A DNA stretch of 64,000 nucleotides from Bacteroidetes Order II. bacterium (GCA_016788705.1 JAEUSQ010000018.1:163924-227923); one strand, 5' to 3'; positions 27,676 through 37,490 are shown, counted from the first letter of the stretch. The notes: generated by a model not told the origin, from the sequence alone. A program made the numbers and translations.

Positions 27676-29343
27676 ATGGCACAAGTCGAAGTTGTGATGC
27701 CCAAAATGGGCGAAAGTGTAATGGAAGGTACCGTGCTTACCTGGCACAAACAAATTGGCGAAAATATTGAAGCCGATGAAATCCTGCTGGAAATTGGAAC
27801 GGATAAAGTAGATTCCGAAATCCCTTCCCCTGTTGGTGGCAAACTTGCTGCTATTTTGGTTCCAGAAGGAGAAACCGTAGAAGTTGGAACACCCATTGCG
27901 CTCATCGAGACGGATGTACATGCCGCCATTACTGCACCACCTCCTGCTGCACCTGTGCCGTCGCCGCCTTCGGTTCATCTTCCGGCTTCAACACCACCGC
28001 CCGAACCAAGCGCACCTATACAAAAGGTCTCGGTTTCTGGCGGAGATACCTCGCCCGTTTTGATGCCTAAAATGGGTGAAAGTGTAATGGAAGGCACGGT
28101 ATTGACCTGGCACAAAAAAGTGGGCGAACGCATCGAGGCCGATGAAACCTTGTTGGAAATAGGAACCGACAAAGTGGATTCCGAAATCCCTTCCCCCGTT
28201 GCTGGTATTCTAGCGCAAATCGTGGTTCCAGAAGGCGAAACAGTAGAGGTAGGTACCCTTTTGGCCATCATTGCGATAGGGAATGACGCCACCGTTTCGA
28301 CAACGGCCCCCACGCCTACTCCTACTGCCAAACCGACCACACCTATTTCATCGCCTGCACCACCCGTTGTTTCTGGCCAAAATGAAATCAGCCGAATAGG
28401 GTCAGATGGTCGCTTCTACTCTCCACTGGTTCGTGAAATGGCAAAAGTTGAGGGTTTGTCTGCGGCCGAACTCGCCACACTACCGGGATCCGGACATGAA
28501 GGTCGGGTTACCAAAAAAGACCTCACCCAGTATCTGAGTAAAAAAACGCAAGCACCTCCGGCCTCCATACCAGAAACTGTTCCAACTTCTGCACCCATTT
28601 TTGCAAAACCGCCCGCTGTTACAGCAACCAATAGAACCGAAATTGTGGAAATGGATCGGATGCGACAGATCATCGCCGATCATATGGTTCGCTCCAAAGC
28701 CACTTCAGCGCATGTGACCTCTTTTGCAGAAGTGGATGTAACCCATTTGGTTAAGCTCCGTGAAAAAAACAAAAAAACTTTTGCGGCGCGTGAAGGCGTA
28801 GCACTAACCTATACTCCGTTCTTTGTGTATGCCGCCATCGAAGCCCTAAAAGCATTTCCTTGGCTCAATGCCTCGGTAGAAGGGAAACAAGTGATCCTAA
28901 AAAAAGATTACCACATTGGAATTGCCGTAGCACTCGAAAACGCTGGGCTAATCGTTCCATGTATCCGTAATGCGGGAACCATGAACCTGGTAGGTTTGGC
29001 CCATTCGGTTGCCCAACTTGCAGATCGGGCACGGAACAAACAACTGCTTCCAGATGAATTACAAGGTGGTACTTTTACCGTGACCAATGTAGGTTCCCTT
29101 GGATCTATCATGGGAACACCGATTATTAATCAGCCCCAGGTGGGCATTCTTGCAACAGGGGTGATAAAAAAACGGCCTGTTGTGATAGAAACGCCTGATA
29201 TGGGTGATGTGATCGCAATCCGCCACATGGTCTATTTGTCGCTGACATACGATCACCGTATCGTAGATGGTGCAATGGGCACGGCTTTCCTGCGCAAAGT
29301 AACCGAAGTTCTTGAAAACATTGACCCTAACGCAACGCTTTGA
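27676..29343 (+). CDS. Dihydrolipoyl acyltransferase (E2) with two lipoyl domains
   Basis: 555 residues from ATG 27676. Two lipoyl domains (about 3-75 and 130-205) each have the lipoylated lysine in GTDKVDSEIPSP (Lys44 in the first). They are joined by Pro/Ala-rich linkers. A peripheral-subunit-binding domain (about 245-280, FYSPLVREMAKVEGL...GHEGRVTKKD) binds E1/E3, and the acyltransferase core ends with the active site YDHRIVDGAMG (His and Asp). The sequence is near branched-chain and 2-oxoglutarate/pyruvate E2 types and its substrate is not fixed. No E1 or E3 gene is adjacent. Confidence 0.9.
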   Translation: MAQVEVVMPKMGESVMEGTVLTWHKQIGENIEADEILLEIGTDKVDSEIPSPVGGKLAAILVPEGETVEVGTPIALIETDVHAAITAPPPAAPVPSPPSVHLPASTPPPEPSAPIQKVSVSGGDTSPVLMPKMGESVMEGTVLTWHKKVGERIEADETLLEIGTDKVDSEIPSPVAGILAQIVVPEGETVEVGTLLAIIAIGNDATVSTTAPTPTPTAKPTTPISSPAPPVVSGQNEISRIGSDGRFYSPLVREMAKVEGLSAAELATLPGSGHEGRVTKKDLTQYLSKKTQAPPASIPETVPTSAPIFAKPPAVTATNRTEIVEMDRMRQIIADHMVRSKATSAHVTSFAEVDVTHLVKLREKNKKTFAAREGVALTYTPFFVYAAIEALKAFPWLNASVEGKQVILKKDYHIGIAVALENAGLIVPCIRNAGTMNLVGLAHSVAQLADRARNKQLLPDELQGGTFTVTNVGSLGSIMGTPIINQPQVGILATGVIKKRPVVIETPDMGDVIAIRHMVYLSLTYDHRIVDGAMGTAFLRKVTEVLENIDPNATL

Positions 29344-29395
29344 GTGAATGGGTTTGGGCGTTTTCCAAATCCATTTTTATCAGTCATATACCCGT

Positions 29396-30331
29396 ATGCC
29401 GGACAACCTTTCCTCCGAAATATTTCAGGGAATCACCCTCGGAATAGATGGGCTCGAATCTACCATTTCGGCCTTTTTAGATGAATACCTCCATGATCGC
29501 GGTGCCGAAACCATTGGCACGTATCGTCGCTCTTTAAACGAGTTTATCCGCTGGTTTTCGCATCCTCGGAGCGATTTTCGCTTTCGAGTGGAAGACATTG
29601 AAGCGTATAAAACCTACCTCATGAGCGAGCGCAAACTTTCACAAGTTTCGGTTTCTACCTACCTCACCGCTTTGCGTCGCTTATGTGATTTTATGGTGGC
29701 CACCGGGCAACTCCCTGAAAATCCTGCCAAACAAGTAAAAGGGAACAGACGCCCCTCCGAGCATACCCGTGCTGTTCTCAGTGAAGCAGAGGTAGATCGG
29801 TTATTGGCCTCTTTTGATCAGGTTACCCAAATGGGGAAACGCGATCAGGCGATCATGTATATGATGCTTTTTGCCGGACTGGGAGAAATCGAAATTGTTC
29901 GGGCAGACCTTGCAGACCTTAACCAACACGATTCAGGCGGCTGGTACCTGCGTGTTCAAGGCAAAGGAAGATCCGATAAAGACCAGTTGGTCCCTATTGA
30001 TCCGCCCGTGATGGACAAGATACGGCTCTATTTAGATACCCGTGGGCGCATTCGTCCGGAAGAACCCATATTTGTTTCTCATGGGCACCGATCGGATGGC
30101 GAACGTTTGAACACGCGCTCCGTTCGAGGCAGAATCAATCATTGGTTAGAATTGGCCGAAATAAAAAGAGCGGGGATAACCCCACATAGCCTTACCCATA
30201 CTGCGGCATTGATCTGGCTAAGGCAAGGGATGACCGTGGAAGAGCTAAAAATCCGGATGCGGCATGGTACTTTCGATACCACCATGATCTATCTTAGGAA
30301 AGAAGCTGGAATTGTAGATATTGGGGAATAA
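29396..30331 (+). CDS. Tyrosine recombinase-like protein lacking catalytic arginines
   Basis: 311 residues. An N-terminal SAM-like/core-binding domain (about 20-105) precedes a phage-integrase catalytic domain (about 125-305). The domain keeps Lys190 (VQGKGRSDK), His264 (TPHSLTH), His290 (RMRHGTFDTT) and nucleophile Tyr299 (MIYL). Arg I, normally in GLR, is Gly163 (AGLGEIEI), and Arg II, normally HxxR, is Thr267. Both are seen in the DNA as GGA and ACC. The protein may bind DNA without recombining, or use other residues. It is a single gene, not flanked by clear att repeats. The start was set where Xer-like homology begins. Confidence 0.75.
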   Translation: MPDNLSSEIFQGITLGIDGLESTISAFLDEYLHDRGAETIGTYRRSLNEFIRWFSHPRSDFRFRVEDIEAYKTYLMSERKLSQVSVSTYLTALRRLCDFMVATGQLPENPAKQVKGNRRPSEHTRAVLSEAEVDRLLASFDQVTQMGKRDQAIMYMMLFAGLGEIEIVRADLADLNQHDSGGWYLRVQGKGRSDKDQLVPIDPPVMDKIRLYLDTRGRIRPEEPIFVSHGHRSDGERLNTRSVRGRINHWLELAEIKRAGITPHSLTHTAALIWLRQGMTVEELKIRMRHGTFDTTMIYLRKEAGIVDIGE

Positions 30332-30367
30332 ACCCACTAGATGTAAAGGCTATGCGGACAACGGGTC

Positions 30368-31594
30368 TCAACCCTTTAAGAGTGTTCGGGATTTCTTGGC
30401 GATCACTGCAACGGTTATCAATGCGGCAGTCGCTCCCATTATCACAGAAGGAACAGCACCTATTAATTTTGCTGCCAAACCAGATTCAAAAGCACCTAAT
30501 TCGTTTGACGCTTTAATAAATATGCCATTGACGGCAGCCACCCTTCCCCGCATTTCGGGTGGCGTAAGCGTTTGCATTAACGTTTCGCGAATTACCACGC
30601 TTACACTATCGAAGGCCCCCGTAAGAAATAATGCCAGGCATGATAGGAAAAAATGCTCGGAGAGTGCAAAAACCAGCGTAGCAATGCCAAATGCAAAAAC
30701 CGCCCACAAAAGATTGCGCCAGGGGTGGCCCATGGGAGAGAAAAAAGTAAGCAAAACGGTCGTAAGGATGGCTCCAAACGCTGCCGCACTTCTTAAAAGA
30801 CCCAAACCATCGGCCCCAATCACCAGTACCTCGGTTGCGAAAACGGGTAAAATAGCCACAACACCGCCAAACAAAACGGCCACCATGTCGAGCGTAATTG
30901 AATATAGAATGGCCGGATTATGCCAGACAAACTGAATCCCTTCCTGTAGGCTTTTGGAAATGGAAGATATTTCACTGGCGGTTAATGATATGTAAGGAGC
31001 GGTATTCAATCCAATCAAGACGGCGCCCACCACCAAAAGCCCGCAGACAATGCCCAATGCCCATGAAAGCCCTACTAAAGCATACACAAAACCACCGATA
31101 ACCGGGCCTAAAATGGCACCTGTTTGCCATGAAGCACTCGTCCAAGCACTCGAATTCCCATATTGCGCGGGTGGTATTAGGAGGGGAATCCACGCTTGCA
31201 AGGCAGGTACTGTTATTGCCCTCGTTAACCCATTCATAAAATTGACTGCATATACCCACCCAATTTTTTCCTGTAGGGTAAACGTAACGGGGATGTCTTC
31301 AAAAACCAACCACAACCACACTGCCGACGCAATCATCAGACCATGCCCCAACAGCCACAACGTGCGTTTGTTATAACGATCTGCCCAATGTCCACCGATT
31401 AAGGACAATGCCATGAACGGAAGTGCTTCTGCAAGCCCCATCCAGCCCAATACCAATGGATCACGGGTGCGGTTATACAATTCGTACCCCAAGACCACAT
31501 CCTGCATCAACAGCGCGAGGGTTACCAGTAGAGAGGTAAGTGCAATACGTCTAAAAGCTGGGTTTTTTAGGGTAACAAACGCGTCTTGTGACAT
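30368..31594 (-). CDS. MFS transporter (EntS-like exporter family)
   Basis: A 408-residue membrane protein with about 12 hydrophobic segments and the MFS loop motif GGHWADRYNKR between helices 2 and 3. It resembles the MFS_3/EntS group of drug or siderophore exporters. Its start codon directly abuts the stop of the isoaspartyl peptidase gene (31595), so they are probably one operon. The substrate is unknown. It converges with the recombinase gene. Confidence 0.85.
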   Translation of the reverse strand: MSQDAFVTLKNPAFRRIALTSLLVTLALLMQDVVLGYELYNRTRDPLVLGWMGLAEALPFMALSLIGGHWADRYNKRTLWLLGHGLMIASAVWLWLVFEDIPVTFTLQEKIGWVYAVNFMNGLTRAITVPALQAWIPLLIPPAQYGNSSAWTSASWQTGAILGPVIGGFVYALVGLSWALGIVCGLLVVGAVLIGLNTAPYISLTASEISSISKSLQEGIQFVWHNPAILYSITLDMVAVLFGGVVAILPVFATEVLVIGADGLGLLRSAAAFGAILTTVLLTFFSPMGHPWRNLLWAVFAFGIATLVFALSEHFFLSCLALFLTGAFDSVSVVIRETLMQTLTPPEMRGRVAAVNGIFIKASNELGAFESGLAAKLIGAVPSVIMGATAALITVAVIAKKSRTLLKG

Positions 31595-32620
31595 TTATTC
31601 CCCTTTAAAAATGCGGGTTTCTGGCTTAAGGTTACCGCTTGCCCACCCTCGATACATCCCTTCTGAGTTAAATGGCATGGCAATCTGTCCTTTACGGTCC
31701 ATCACAATGACCCCACCATCCCCTCCCAATTGCCCTACTTTGTCTATCACCGTTTGTGCCGCAACTTCTGTTTTTAGTCCTTTGTATTCAATCAAAGTAG
31801 CAATATCGTGCGCCACCACGGAACGGATAAAAAACTCGCCCCATCCAGTGGCCGATATGGCAGCCGACGCATTATTCGCATAGGTTCCAGCACCGATAAT
31901 GGGGGCATCTCCGACCCGTCCCCATTTTTTATTGGTCATACCACCCGTAGAAGTGGCTGCAGAAAGGTTGCCGTTTTGGTCTAATGCAACCGCACCAACT
32001 GTTCCGTAATTCAGTTTGCGCGCTTCTCCCTGATTCATACCCGACTCGTTTTCCTTCCCTTTTGCTGCTTCGAGGGCACGCTGGCGTTCGGGTGTCACAA
32101 AATAAGACGGAGCAACCATCTCGATCCCCACACTACGCGCAAAAACTTCCGCACCATTCCCCGAAAGCATGACGTGTGGTGATTTTTCCATGACCGCTCG
32201 CGCCAGATTAATGGGGTTTTTTACCTGTCGTAATCCGGTGACGGCTCCTGCACCCAAGGTTTTGCCATCCATAATGGCAGCGTCTAACTCAGCATGCCCC
32301 TCGGAGGTCAGTACCGCTCCTTTACCGGCATTAAAATAAGGTGAATCTTCCAAAACATTCACCGCAGCGACAACGGCATCCATACTGGTTCCACCCTTTG
32401 CCAAAAGGGCTTGTCCAGCCAGAAGGGCACGTTCCAAATCTGCGCGAATCGCGGCTTCGCGCTCTGGAGAAAGTTTTGCTCTAGAAATAACACCAGCTCC
32501 CCCATGAATGGCTATTGCAAAGTTCATATTTGTGCCAGACTTTCCGGAAACGGTAACACTTGGAGCCGCACAACTTGCTACAAGAAGCATAAAGACCAAT
32601 AGCAAAATAAATTTATACAT
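31595..32620 (-). CDS. Isoaspartyl peptidase/L-asparaginase-type Ntn hydrolase, lipoprotein
   Basis: A 341-residue plant-type asparaginase family protein. It starts with a lipoprotein signal (MLLVASC), so it should be exported and membrane-anchored. The family's self-cleaving threonine is Thr207 in NYGTVGAV; after cleavage it is the nucleophile. Other marks: AIAIHGGAG, FNAGKGAVLT, ATSTGGMTNK, and GDAPIIGAGTYA. It removes isoaspartyl dipeptides or asparagine amide. Co-transcription with the MFS gene is likely because they touch. Confidence 0.88.
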   Translation of the reverse strand: MYKFILLLVFMLLVASCAAPSVTVSGKSGTNMNFAIAIHGGAGVISRAKLSPEREAAIRADLERALLAGQALLAKGGTSMDAVVAAVNVLEDSPYFNAGKGAVLTSEGHAELDAAIMDGKTLGAGAVTGLRQVKNPINLARAVMEKSPHVMLSGNGAEVFARSVGIEMVAPSYFVTPERQRALEAAKGKENESGMNQGEARKLNYGTVGAVALDQNGNLSAATSTGGMTNKKWGRVGDAPIIGAGTYANNASAAISATGWGEFFIRSVVAHDIATLIEYKGLKTEVAAQTVIDKVGQLGGDGGVIVMDRKGQIAMPFNSEGMYRGWASGNLKPETRIFKGE

Positions 32621-32681
32621 AGATATTTTATTTTAGCACAAGAAAAGCGTTTCCAAGAGAAAGTAAAAAGCAGATTACCAC

Positions 32682-32706
32682 AAAAAAAGGGGTAAAAGAC
32701 CCCTTT
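32682..32706 (-). terminator. fabF terminator
   Basis: On the minus strand AAAGGGGT (32699-32706) pairs with ACCCCTTT (32686-32693), ending in a seven-T run. It lies 17 nt after the fabF stop. Confidence 0.8.
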
Positions 32707-32722
32707 GCGCATTCAGTCTGTA

Positions 32723-33976
32723 TTAACCGTTAAAACGTCCGAATAATACGGTCGTATTATGTCCACCAAAACCAAAAACATTGCTCCCCGCAACCTTCAC
32801 AGGGCGTTCTTGTGGTGTATTAAACGTATAATTCAAATCACATTCAGGATCGGCTTCCACAAAATTAATGGTTGGCGGAATTGTTTCGTTCTGAATGGAC
32901 ATAATGGCTGCAATGGCTTCCACAGCGCCCGCAGCCCCCAAAAGATGCCCCGTCATAGACTTAGTGGAAGATACATTCATCTTATAGGCATGATCGCCAA
33001 AAACTTGCTTAATGGCTTTTGTCTCGGCCACATCTCCCAGAGGAGTAGAAGTGCCGTGCATGTTAAGGTAATCTACCTGATCCAAATTTAAGCCAGCGTC
33101 CTTGAGTGCCATCCTCATAGACAATGCCGCCCCCCGCCCGTTGGGGTCAGGTGCAGTCATGTGATAGGCATCTGCACTCATGCCAATCCCTAAAATCTCG
33201 GCATAAATCGGGGCTTCCCGTGCGATGGCATGTTCCAATTCTTCCAAAATCAGAATGCCAGCCCCTTCTCCTAATACAAATCCATCGCGACGTTTATCAA
33301 ATGGACGGCTCGCCGTAGCCGCCTCTGCATTGTTGGTTGACAGGGCTTTGGCCGCATTAAAACCACCAACCCCTGTACGGGTTACCGCCGCTTCTGCACC
33401 CCCTGTCACCATGATGTCTGCCATTCCCCGCTGAATCGCATTCATCGCATCCATGATATTATGGTTCGCCGTTGAACAAGCCGAAACCGCCGCATAGTTG
33501 GGACCTCTAAAACCAAAACGAATTGAAATGAGACCCGCACAAATATCGGCGATCATCATCGGGATAAAAAAAGGCGAAATGCGACGGGGGCCGTCTTTTT
33601 CAAGTGTTATCACTTGGTCTTCAAACGTTTGTAAACCACCGATACCACTGCCCACAATAACCCCAATGCGGTCTTTTTCTTCTTCGCTTAAGTGTGCAGG
33701 ATTAATCCTTGCATCTTCCAAGGCCATCACCGTTGCACTAATGCCGTATTGCGCATATTTATCCAAGCGGCGAGCGTCTTTACGGTCCAGGTATTGAGTA
33801 GGATCAAAGCCTTTTAGCTCACACGCAAACTTGGTTTCAAAGGAGGTCGTATCAAAATAGGTGATAGGAGCAGCCCCACTTTTTCCCTGCATCATACCTT
33901 CCCAAAATTGTTCCACAGAAAGCCCAATCGGGGTTAAAGCGCCCATTCCTGTCACCACAACTCTTCGCGTTGCCAT
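32723..33976 (-). CDS. fabF: 3-oxoacyl-ACP synthase II (KAS II)
   Basis: A 417-residue condensing enzyme for fatty-acid elongation. Catalytic Cys167 lies in VSACSTANHN; the two histidines are in NMHGTSTPLGD (about 307) and MTGHLLGAAG (about 344), giving the usual Cys-His-His set. Length and motifs are those of FabF. acpP, often next to it, is not visible here. A terminator closes it downstream. It is a single-gene unit on present evidence. Confidence 0.95.
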   Translation of the reverse strand: MATRRVVVTGMGALTPIGLSVEQFWEGMMQGKSGAAPITYFDTTSFETKFACELKGFDPTQYLDRKDARRLDKYAQYGISATVMALEDARINPAHLSEEEKDRIGVIVGSGIGGLQTFEDQVITLEKDGPRRISPFFIPMMIADICAGLISIRFGFRGPNYAAVSACSTANHNIMDAMNAIQRGMADIMVTGGAEAAVTRTGVGGFNAAKALSTNNAEAATASRPFDKRRDGFVLGEGAGILILEELEHAIAREAPIYAEILGIGMSADAYHMTAPDPNGRGAALSMRMALKDAGLNLDQVDYLNMHGTSTPLGDVAETKAIKQVFGDHAYKMNVSSTKSMTGHLLGAAGAVEAIAAIMSIQNETIPPTINFVEADPECDLNYTFNTPQERPVKVAGSNVFGFGGHNTTVLFGRFNG

Positions 33977-34146
33977 AAATAATTCGGTTTGGAGTTAAAC
34001 GGAGATCTACACCAAGGTCACGTTGGGGAACAACCCCGATTTTGGTTTTCACCTTTGCGACTCACGGTCTTTAGGCCAAATTACGGTTTAGCCTAAACAG
34101 AATCAAATTCTTATGTGGAAATGCAAGTGTTTTATGCGGTAATTCC

Positions 34147-34184
34147 AAAAAAGCAAAGCGGATACAACCCATGTTACATCCGCC
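34147..34184 (-). terminator. Probable terminator of the DUF3467 gene
   Basis: On the minus strand GCGGAT (34178-34183) pairs with ATCCGC (34158-34163) around a 14-nt loop that can pair further, followed by a T-rich tract ending in TTTTTT. Confidence 0.55.
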
Positions 34185-34205
34185 AATGCTGAATGAACGT
34201 CCTTT

Positions 34206-34520
34206 TCAGGCCTCACCTCCGGGAAACTGGAAATGAATTTCACCATCAAATTGGTGACCTTCAGAAATCGGACCATATGCAGATTCATATTTTTCGATAT
34301 TCTCCTCAACCGCACTTAAAAATCGTTTGGCATGTTGAGGCGTCATTATGATCCGACTTTTCACTTTCGCCTTAGATACACCCGGCATCATCCGAATAAA
34401 ATCGAGAATAAACTCTTCGGGCGAGTGGGCAATCATTACAAGATTGGAATAAATGCCTTCAGCGGTTTGTTCATCCAATTCGATATTCAAGCCTTCGTCA
34501 TGGTTTTGTTGTTCTTGCAT
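34206..34520 (-). CDS. DUF3467 protein
   Basis: A 104-residue cytoplasmic protein matching DUF3467: IELDEQTAEGIYSNLVMIAHSPEEF, then LDFIRMMPG, KSRIIMTPQHAKRFL and a C-terminal amphipathic region. The family is small, common in Bacteroidota and of unknown function. It is a single gene with its own likely terminator. Confidence 0.85.
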   Translation of the reverse strand: MQEQQNHDEGLNIELDEQTAEGIYSNLVMIAHSPEEFILDFIRMMPGVSKAKVKSRIIMTPQHAKRFLSAVEENIEKYESAYGPISEGHQFDGEIHFQFPGGEA

Positions 34521-34891
34521 TTGGTTTGTATAAAAAGTGTGTTCAAAAAATTCAGCCCACCAAGTAGGTTTGTTTGGAAAACACCCACAGGAGATCGCTT
34601 CTGGTTAATATATCAAATCCGTATGCAATTTCCCTACCTACCAGAACTGCTTCGACGTCTTTTTCCAGAATTCCAGAAAGTTGTTCCAATCTGGCTCCAC
34701 GAGCAATAATCAAGTAAGGACACCCCTTCTCCTACTTATACCTGCCCAAGTCACTTAAAAACAAATAGATAAATTATCTTATTTGGAAAAAAAATTTAAT
34801 GGCGCACTGTTGTTTGGCGTTTGTTTTTGTTGGTCTTCGGGTGGTTCATTTGTAGAAACTGATGATCTTTGAACAAAGAAATACTCATTTT
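34521..34891. other. 371-bp gap, nothing recognised
   Basis: Contains no supported gene. An open frame at 34332-34709 mostly overlaps the DUF3467 gene and lacks any family signal. The DUF3467 promoter should lie at its left end. Confidence 0.4.
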
Positions 34892-35614
34892 TTATCGTCT
34901 GTGATAGACGTCCTCAAATGGAATTCTCATACGATCCCCCCAAACGCCTCCTTCGGCTCGGATGCCACAAGAGATGATCATATTCACTTCAGCGCCGAAT
35001 GGCAGTTTTAGTATTTTTTTGACTTTCTTGCTATCAAAGCCTTCCATCGGGCAGGTATCAAAACCTTCACTGGCCATAGCAAGCATAAATGTTTGTGCAG
35101 CAAGGCCACATGTTTTATGTACCACCACCCTCATATCACTTTCAGAAACCTGATAAAAAATAGGGCGAAAAATACCAATTAAATGAACCACAATTTTTCT
35201 TAACAATCCTACAACACCAAAACCCCTCGTATATAGAAAAGGGATTATTTTTCCATAATATAGATTCCAATGTTTAATCCTTTTCTCTTGTTTTTCCTTT
35301 GGACTATTCTTGAGCACATTTTGCGTTTCCAATCCAATCATCTTCTTCCTACGGCTTTGAAATAAATCTTGTCTAGTAACAAAAACAACCATTTGCGAAG
35401 CTGTACTTGCGGCAGTTTGGTCCAAACACGCATGAGAAAGTTTTTTAAGAATTTCTTTTTCGGTAATATGAAAAAACTCCCAGAGTTGCATATTCGAACT
35501 ATTAGGGGCCAAGACAGCCAACTCTAAACACTTTTTCACCCTTTCAGGATCTAATGGAACTGACTGATAAAGCCTCACTGAGCGACGATAATGGACAATT
35601 TCTGCAAAAGTCAT
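34892..35614 (-). CDS. Nitroreductase family protein
   Basis: A 240-residue protein. The N-terminal FMN-binding motif is RRSVRLYQ, then APNSSNMQLWEFF, and the C-terminal part has LAMASEGFDTCPMEGFD and a closing IRAEGG segment. The family reduces nitro compounds, quinones or similar with NAD(P)H. A central basic segment (residues about 90-135: RRKKMIGLETQN...FGVVGLLRK) is longer than in many members. It is a single gene, with a 230-bp AT-rich stretch towards the next gene. Confidence 0.8.
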   Translation of the reverse strand: MTFAEIVHYRRSVRLYQSVPLDPERVKKCLELAVLAPNSSNMQLWEFFHITEKEILKKLSHACLDQTAASTASQMVVFVTRQDLFQSRRKKMIGLETQNVLKNSPKEKQEKRIKHWNLYYGKIIPFLYTRGFGVVGLLRKIVVHLIGIFRPIFYQVSESDMRVVVHKTCGLAAQTFMLAMASEGFDTCPMEGFDSKKVKKILKLPFGAEVNMIISCGIRAEGGVWGDRMRIPFEDVYHRR

Positions 35615-35699
35615 TTTATGCGTAGTCGTATAAATTTTTTAAAAAAAGAACAAATTGACCTTATTCAATGGATCAATTATCAAGAATAAAGGAAAATTT

Positions 35700-36551
35700 T
35701 TATCCTCGGAACAAGTTTTTTAAGATAAACCAAATATTTTCTTTACGCTCTCGAAGGCGACGAGAATAATAGGGCAACCACTCGGTTCCATAGGGTACAT
35801 AAACCCGCATATTATACACTTTGCCAATTTGTTCCTGTGTTTCTGGTCGAATACCATACAACATTTGAAACTCAAAACGATCCTTCCCAATATTATGTTC
35901 AGCCACATATTTTTTGGTTTCATTAATCAGGTAGTCATCGTGCGTAGCAATACCCGGATACCGCGCTTCATTGATTAATTGCGCCATATAGGCCAAATAT
36001 CGTTCGCGGATATTGGGCATGTCTTGGTAAGCTATCTGAGCAGGTTCTCGATAGGCTCCTTTGCATAAACGTACACGGGCTTTCAAGTCACACATCCTGG
36101 CCACATCTTCTTGTGTTCGGTGCAAATACGCCTGCAATACCACGCCCACATGATCGGGGTATTCGGGATATACTTTCTCAAATAGGTCTAAGGTAGATTG
36201 TGTAATGTCTGATCCTTCCATGTCTAATCGCACAAAAATATTTTGTTCCTTTGCAACAGTTAGCATCTTATGCAAATTATCTAAGCAAAATTCTCGATCT
36301 ATTTTTTGCCCAATCATGGATAATTTCATCGAGATATTACAATGCAGCCCAGGCGTTTGACCAATTTGCTGCAAGAGTTGTAGATAGACATCCGTAAAAC
36401 GGGCAGCAACCTTACGGTCACTTACGTATTCACCGAGTAAGTCCAGGGTAACGTGTAAGCCTTTTTGGTTTAATGAACGGACCTGCGGAAGTGCCGCATC
36501 CAAGGTTTCGCCAGCCACAAACCGAGAAGCGAGGAAAAAAGGAAGTTTCAT
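35700..36551 (-). CDS. Proline dehydrogenase
   Basis: A 283-residue stand-alone PRODH, oxidising proline to pyrroline-5-carboxylate with FAD. Family blocks are GLHVTLDLLGEYV, SMKLS, VRLDMEGSD, VLQAYLHRTQEDV, RVRLCKGAYREP, ATHDDYLI, FEFQMLYGI and the terminal YYSRRLRERKENI, whose RRLxExxxN pattern binds substrate. It lacks the aldehyde dehydrogenase half of PutA. No P5C dehydrogenase gene is near. The short chain fits a monofunctional enzyme. Confidence 0.92.
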   Translation of the reverse strand: MKLPFFLASRFVAGETLDAALPQVRSLNQKGLHVTLDLLGEYVSDRKVAARFTDVYLQLLQQIGQTPGLHCNISMKLSMIGQKIDREFCLDNLHKMLTVAKEQNIFVRLDMEGSDITQSTLDLFEKVYPEYPDHVGVVLQAYLHRTQEDVARMCDLKARVRLCKGAYREPAQIAYQDMPNIRERYLAYMAQLINEARYPGIATHDDYLINETKKYVAEHNIGKDRFEFQMLYGIRPETQEQIGKVYNMRVYVPYGTEWLPYYSRRLRERKENIWFILKNLFRG

Positions 36552-36675
36552 AGGTCTAAAATTTGTTATCGGGGTATGCTTGCGTGAAGTTAGGATATTT
36601 TGGCATCAAGCACCCAAAATTCCACGAATCGTTCCCCATTTTTTGTCTTTTCGGTGCATTGGTCGTTAAAAAGCG

Positions 36676-37479
36676 TCATAAAGACGGGGTTGATGGTTGG
36701 GGGCGGATCCTTCTGGCAAAGACAAATTGTTCTTTTTGTCGTTCCGAAAACAAGGCAGTACCTGAGATAAGGCTATTCTTTCTTACAAATCCAGAAGCAT
36801 GGATAAACATCCCGTCCCCTTGGTACAAGGCCACATGGGTAATACGCCCTTGCGGATTATTGCTAAAGAAAAGCCAATCACCCCGTTCTATCATTCCGAT
36901 TTCCGGCGGAATCGCTGCCCCAAACCGTGCTTGCATGTAAGAATCTCGCGGTAAAGGCAAGCCACCGAGCAAGGCCGCCGTATGGGTTAGTCCAGAGCAA
37001 TCTACCCCATAAACACTTCTTCCTCCCCATAAATAAGGCACATCCAAAAGTTTTTCGGCGTGCTGCATCACACTTTCCACAAAGTTCGTGGGGTTGGGAG
37101 CCGGTTTGATCTCTTGATACGGCATAAACCGTCGGCCATCTGGCAAAAACCAATCATTTCCCTCTTGTACCAAGACGCCTGCCATCGGAATTCGTACCTC
37201 GCGTCCCTCAGCGACCCCATCTACAAATCGGTTTTGGATGCGGTTCTTGGGTACGATAGGCCATTTTTCAGGTGCTGGCACGACCATGAACGCACTTATA
37301 AAACCTTTATAACGATCGGTATGGGTTTCCACTTCCAGCCACATGGGGTCGGGGGCGGCCAAGACGCGGGCCGTTTCACCCAACAGCATTTGGTTGACCA
37401 TCTCCGCGTGATCCCCTCCGAACTGACGAATCGGGACAAAAGCGGTTCTGGCAACTACAATTTGGTTGACACAAAACAT
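36676..37479 (-). CDS. NlpC/P60 cysteine peptidase with SH3-type N-terminus
   Basis: A 267-residue C40-family peptidase that cleaves peptidoglycan stem peptides. Residues about 1-125 look like SH3b-type binding domains; the catalytic domain has Cys161 (GVDCSGL), His215 (RITHVALY) and His227 (FIHASG). It lacks an obvious signal peptide, so may be imported recycled muropeptides' hydrolase, like dipeptidyl peptidase VI, rather than exported. It starts 12 nt after the E1 stop codon and is likely co-transcribed with that gene, an odd pairing. Confidence 0.85.
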   Translation of the reverse strand: MFCVNQIVVARTAFVPIRQFGGDHAEMVNQMLLGETARVLAAPDPMWLEVETHTDRYKGFISAFMVVPAPEKWPIVPKNRIQNRFVDGVAEGREVRIPMAGVLVQEGNDWFLPDGRRFMPYQEIKPAPNPTNFVESVMQHAEKLLDVPYLWGGRSVYGVDCSGLTHTAALLGGLPLPRDSYMQARFGAAIPPEIGMIERGDWLFFSNNPQGRITHVALYQGDGMFIHASGFVRKNSLISGTALFSERQKEQFVFARRIRPQPSTPSL

Positions 37480-37490
37480 ACTGCCTCCCT

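Noticed and set aside
27975..28340. Long frame opposite the E2 gene
   Set aside because: A product of the Pro/Ala/Thr-rich linker and lipoyl code read on the other strand.
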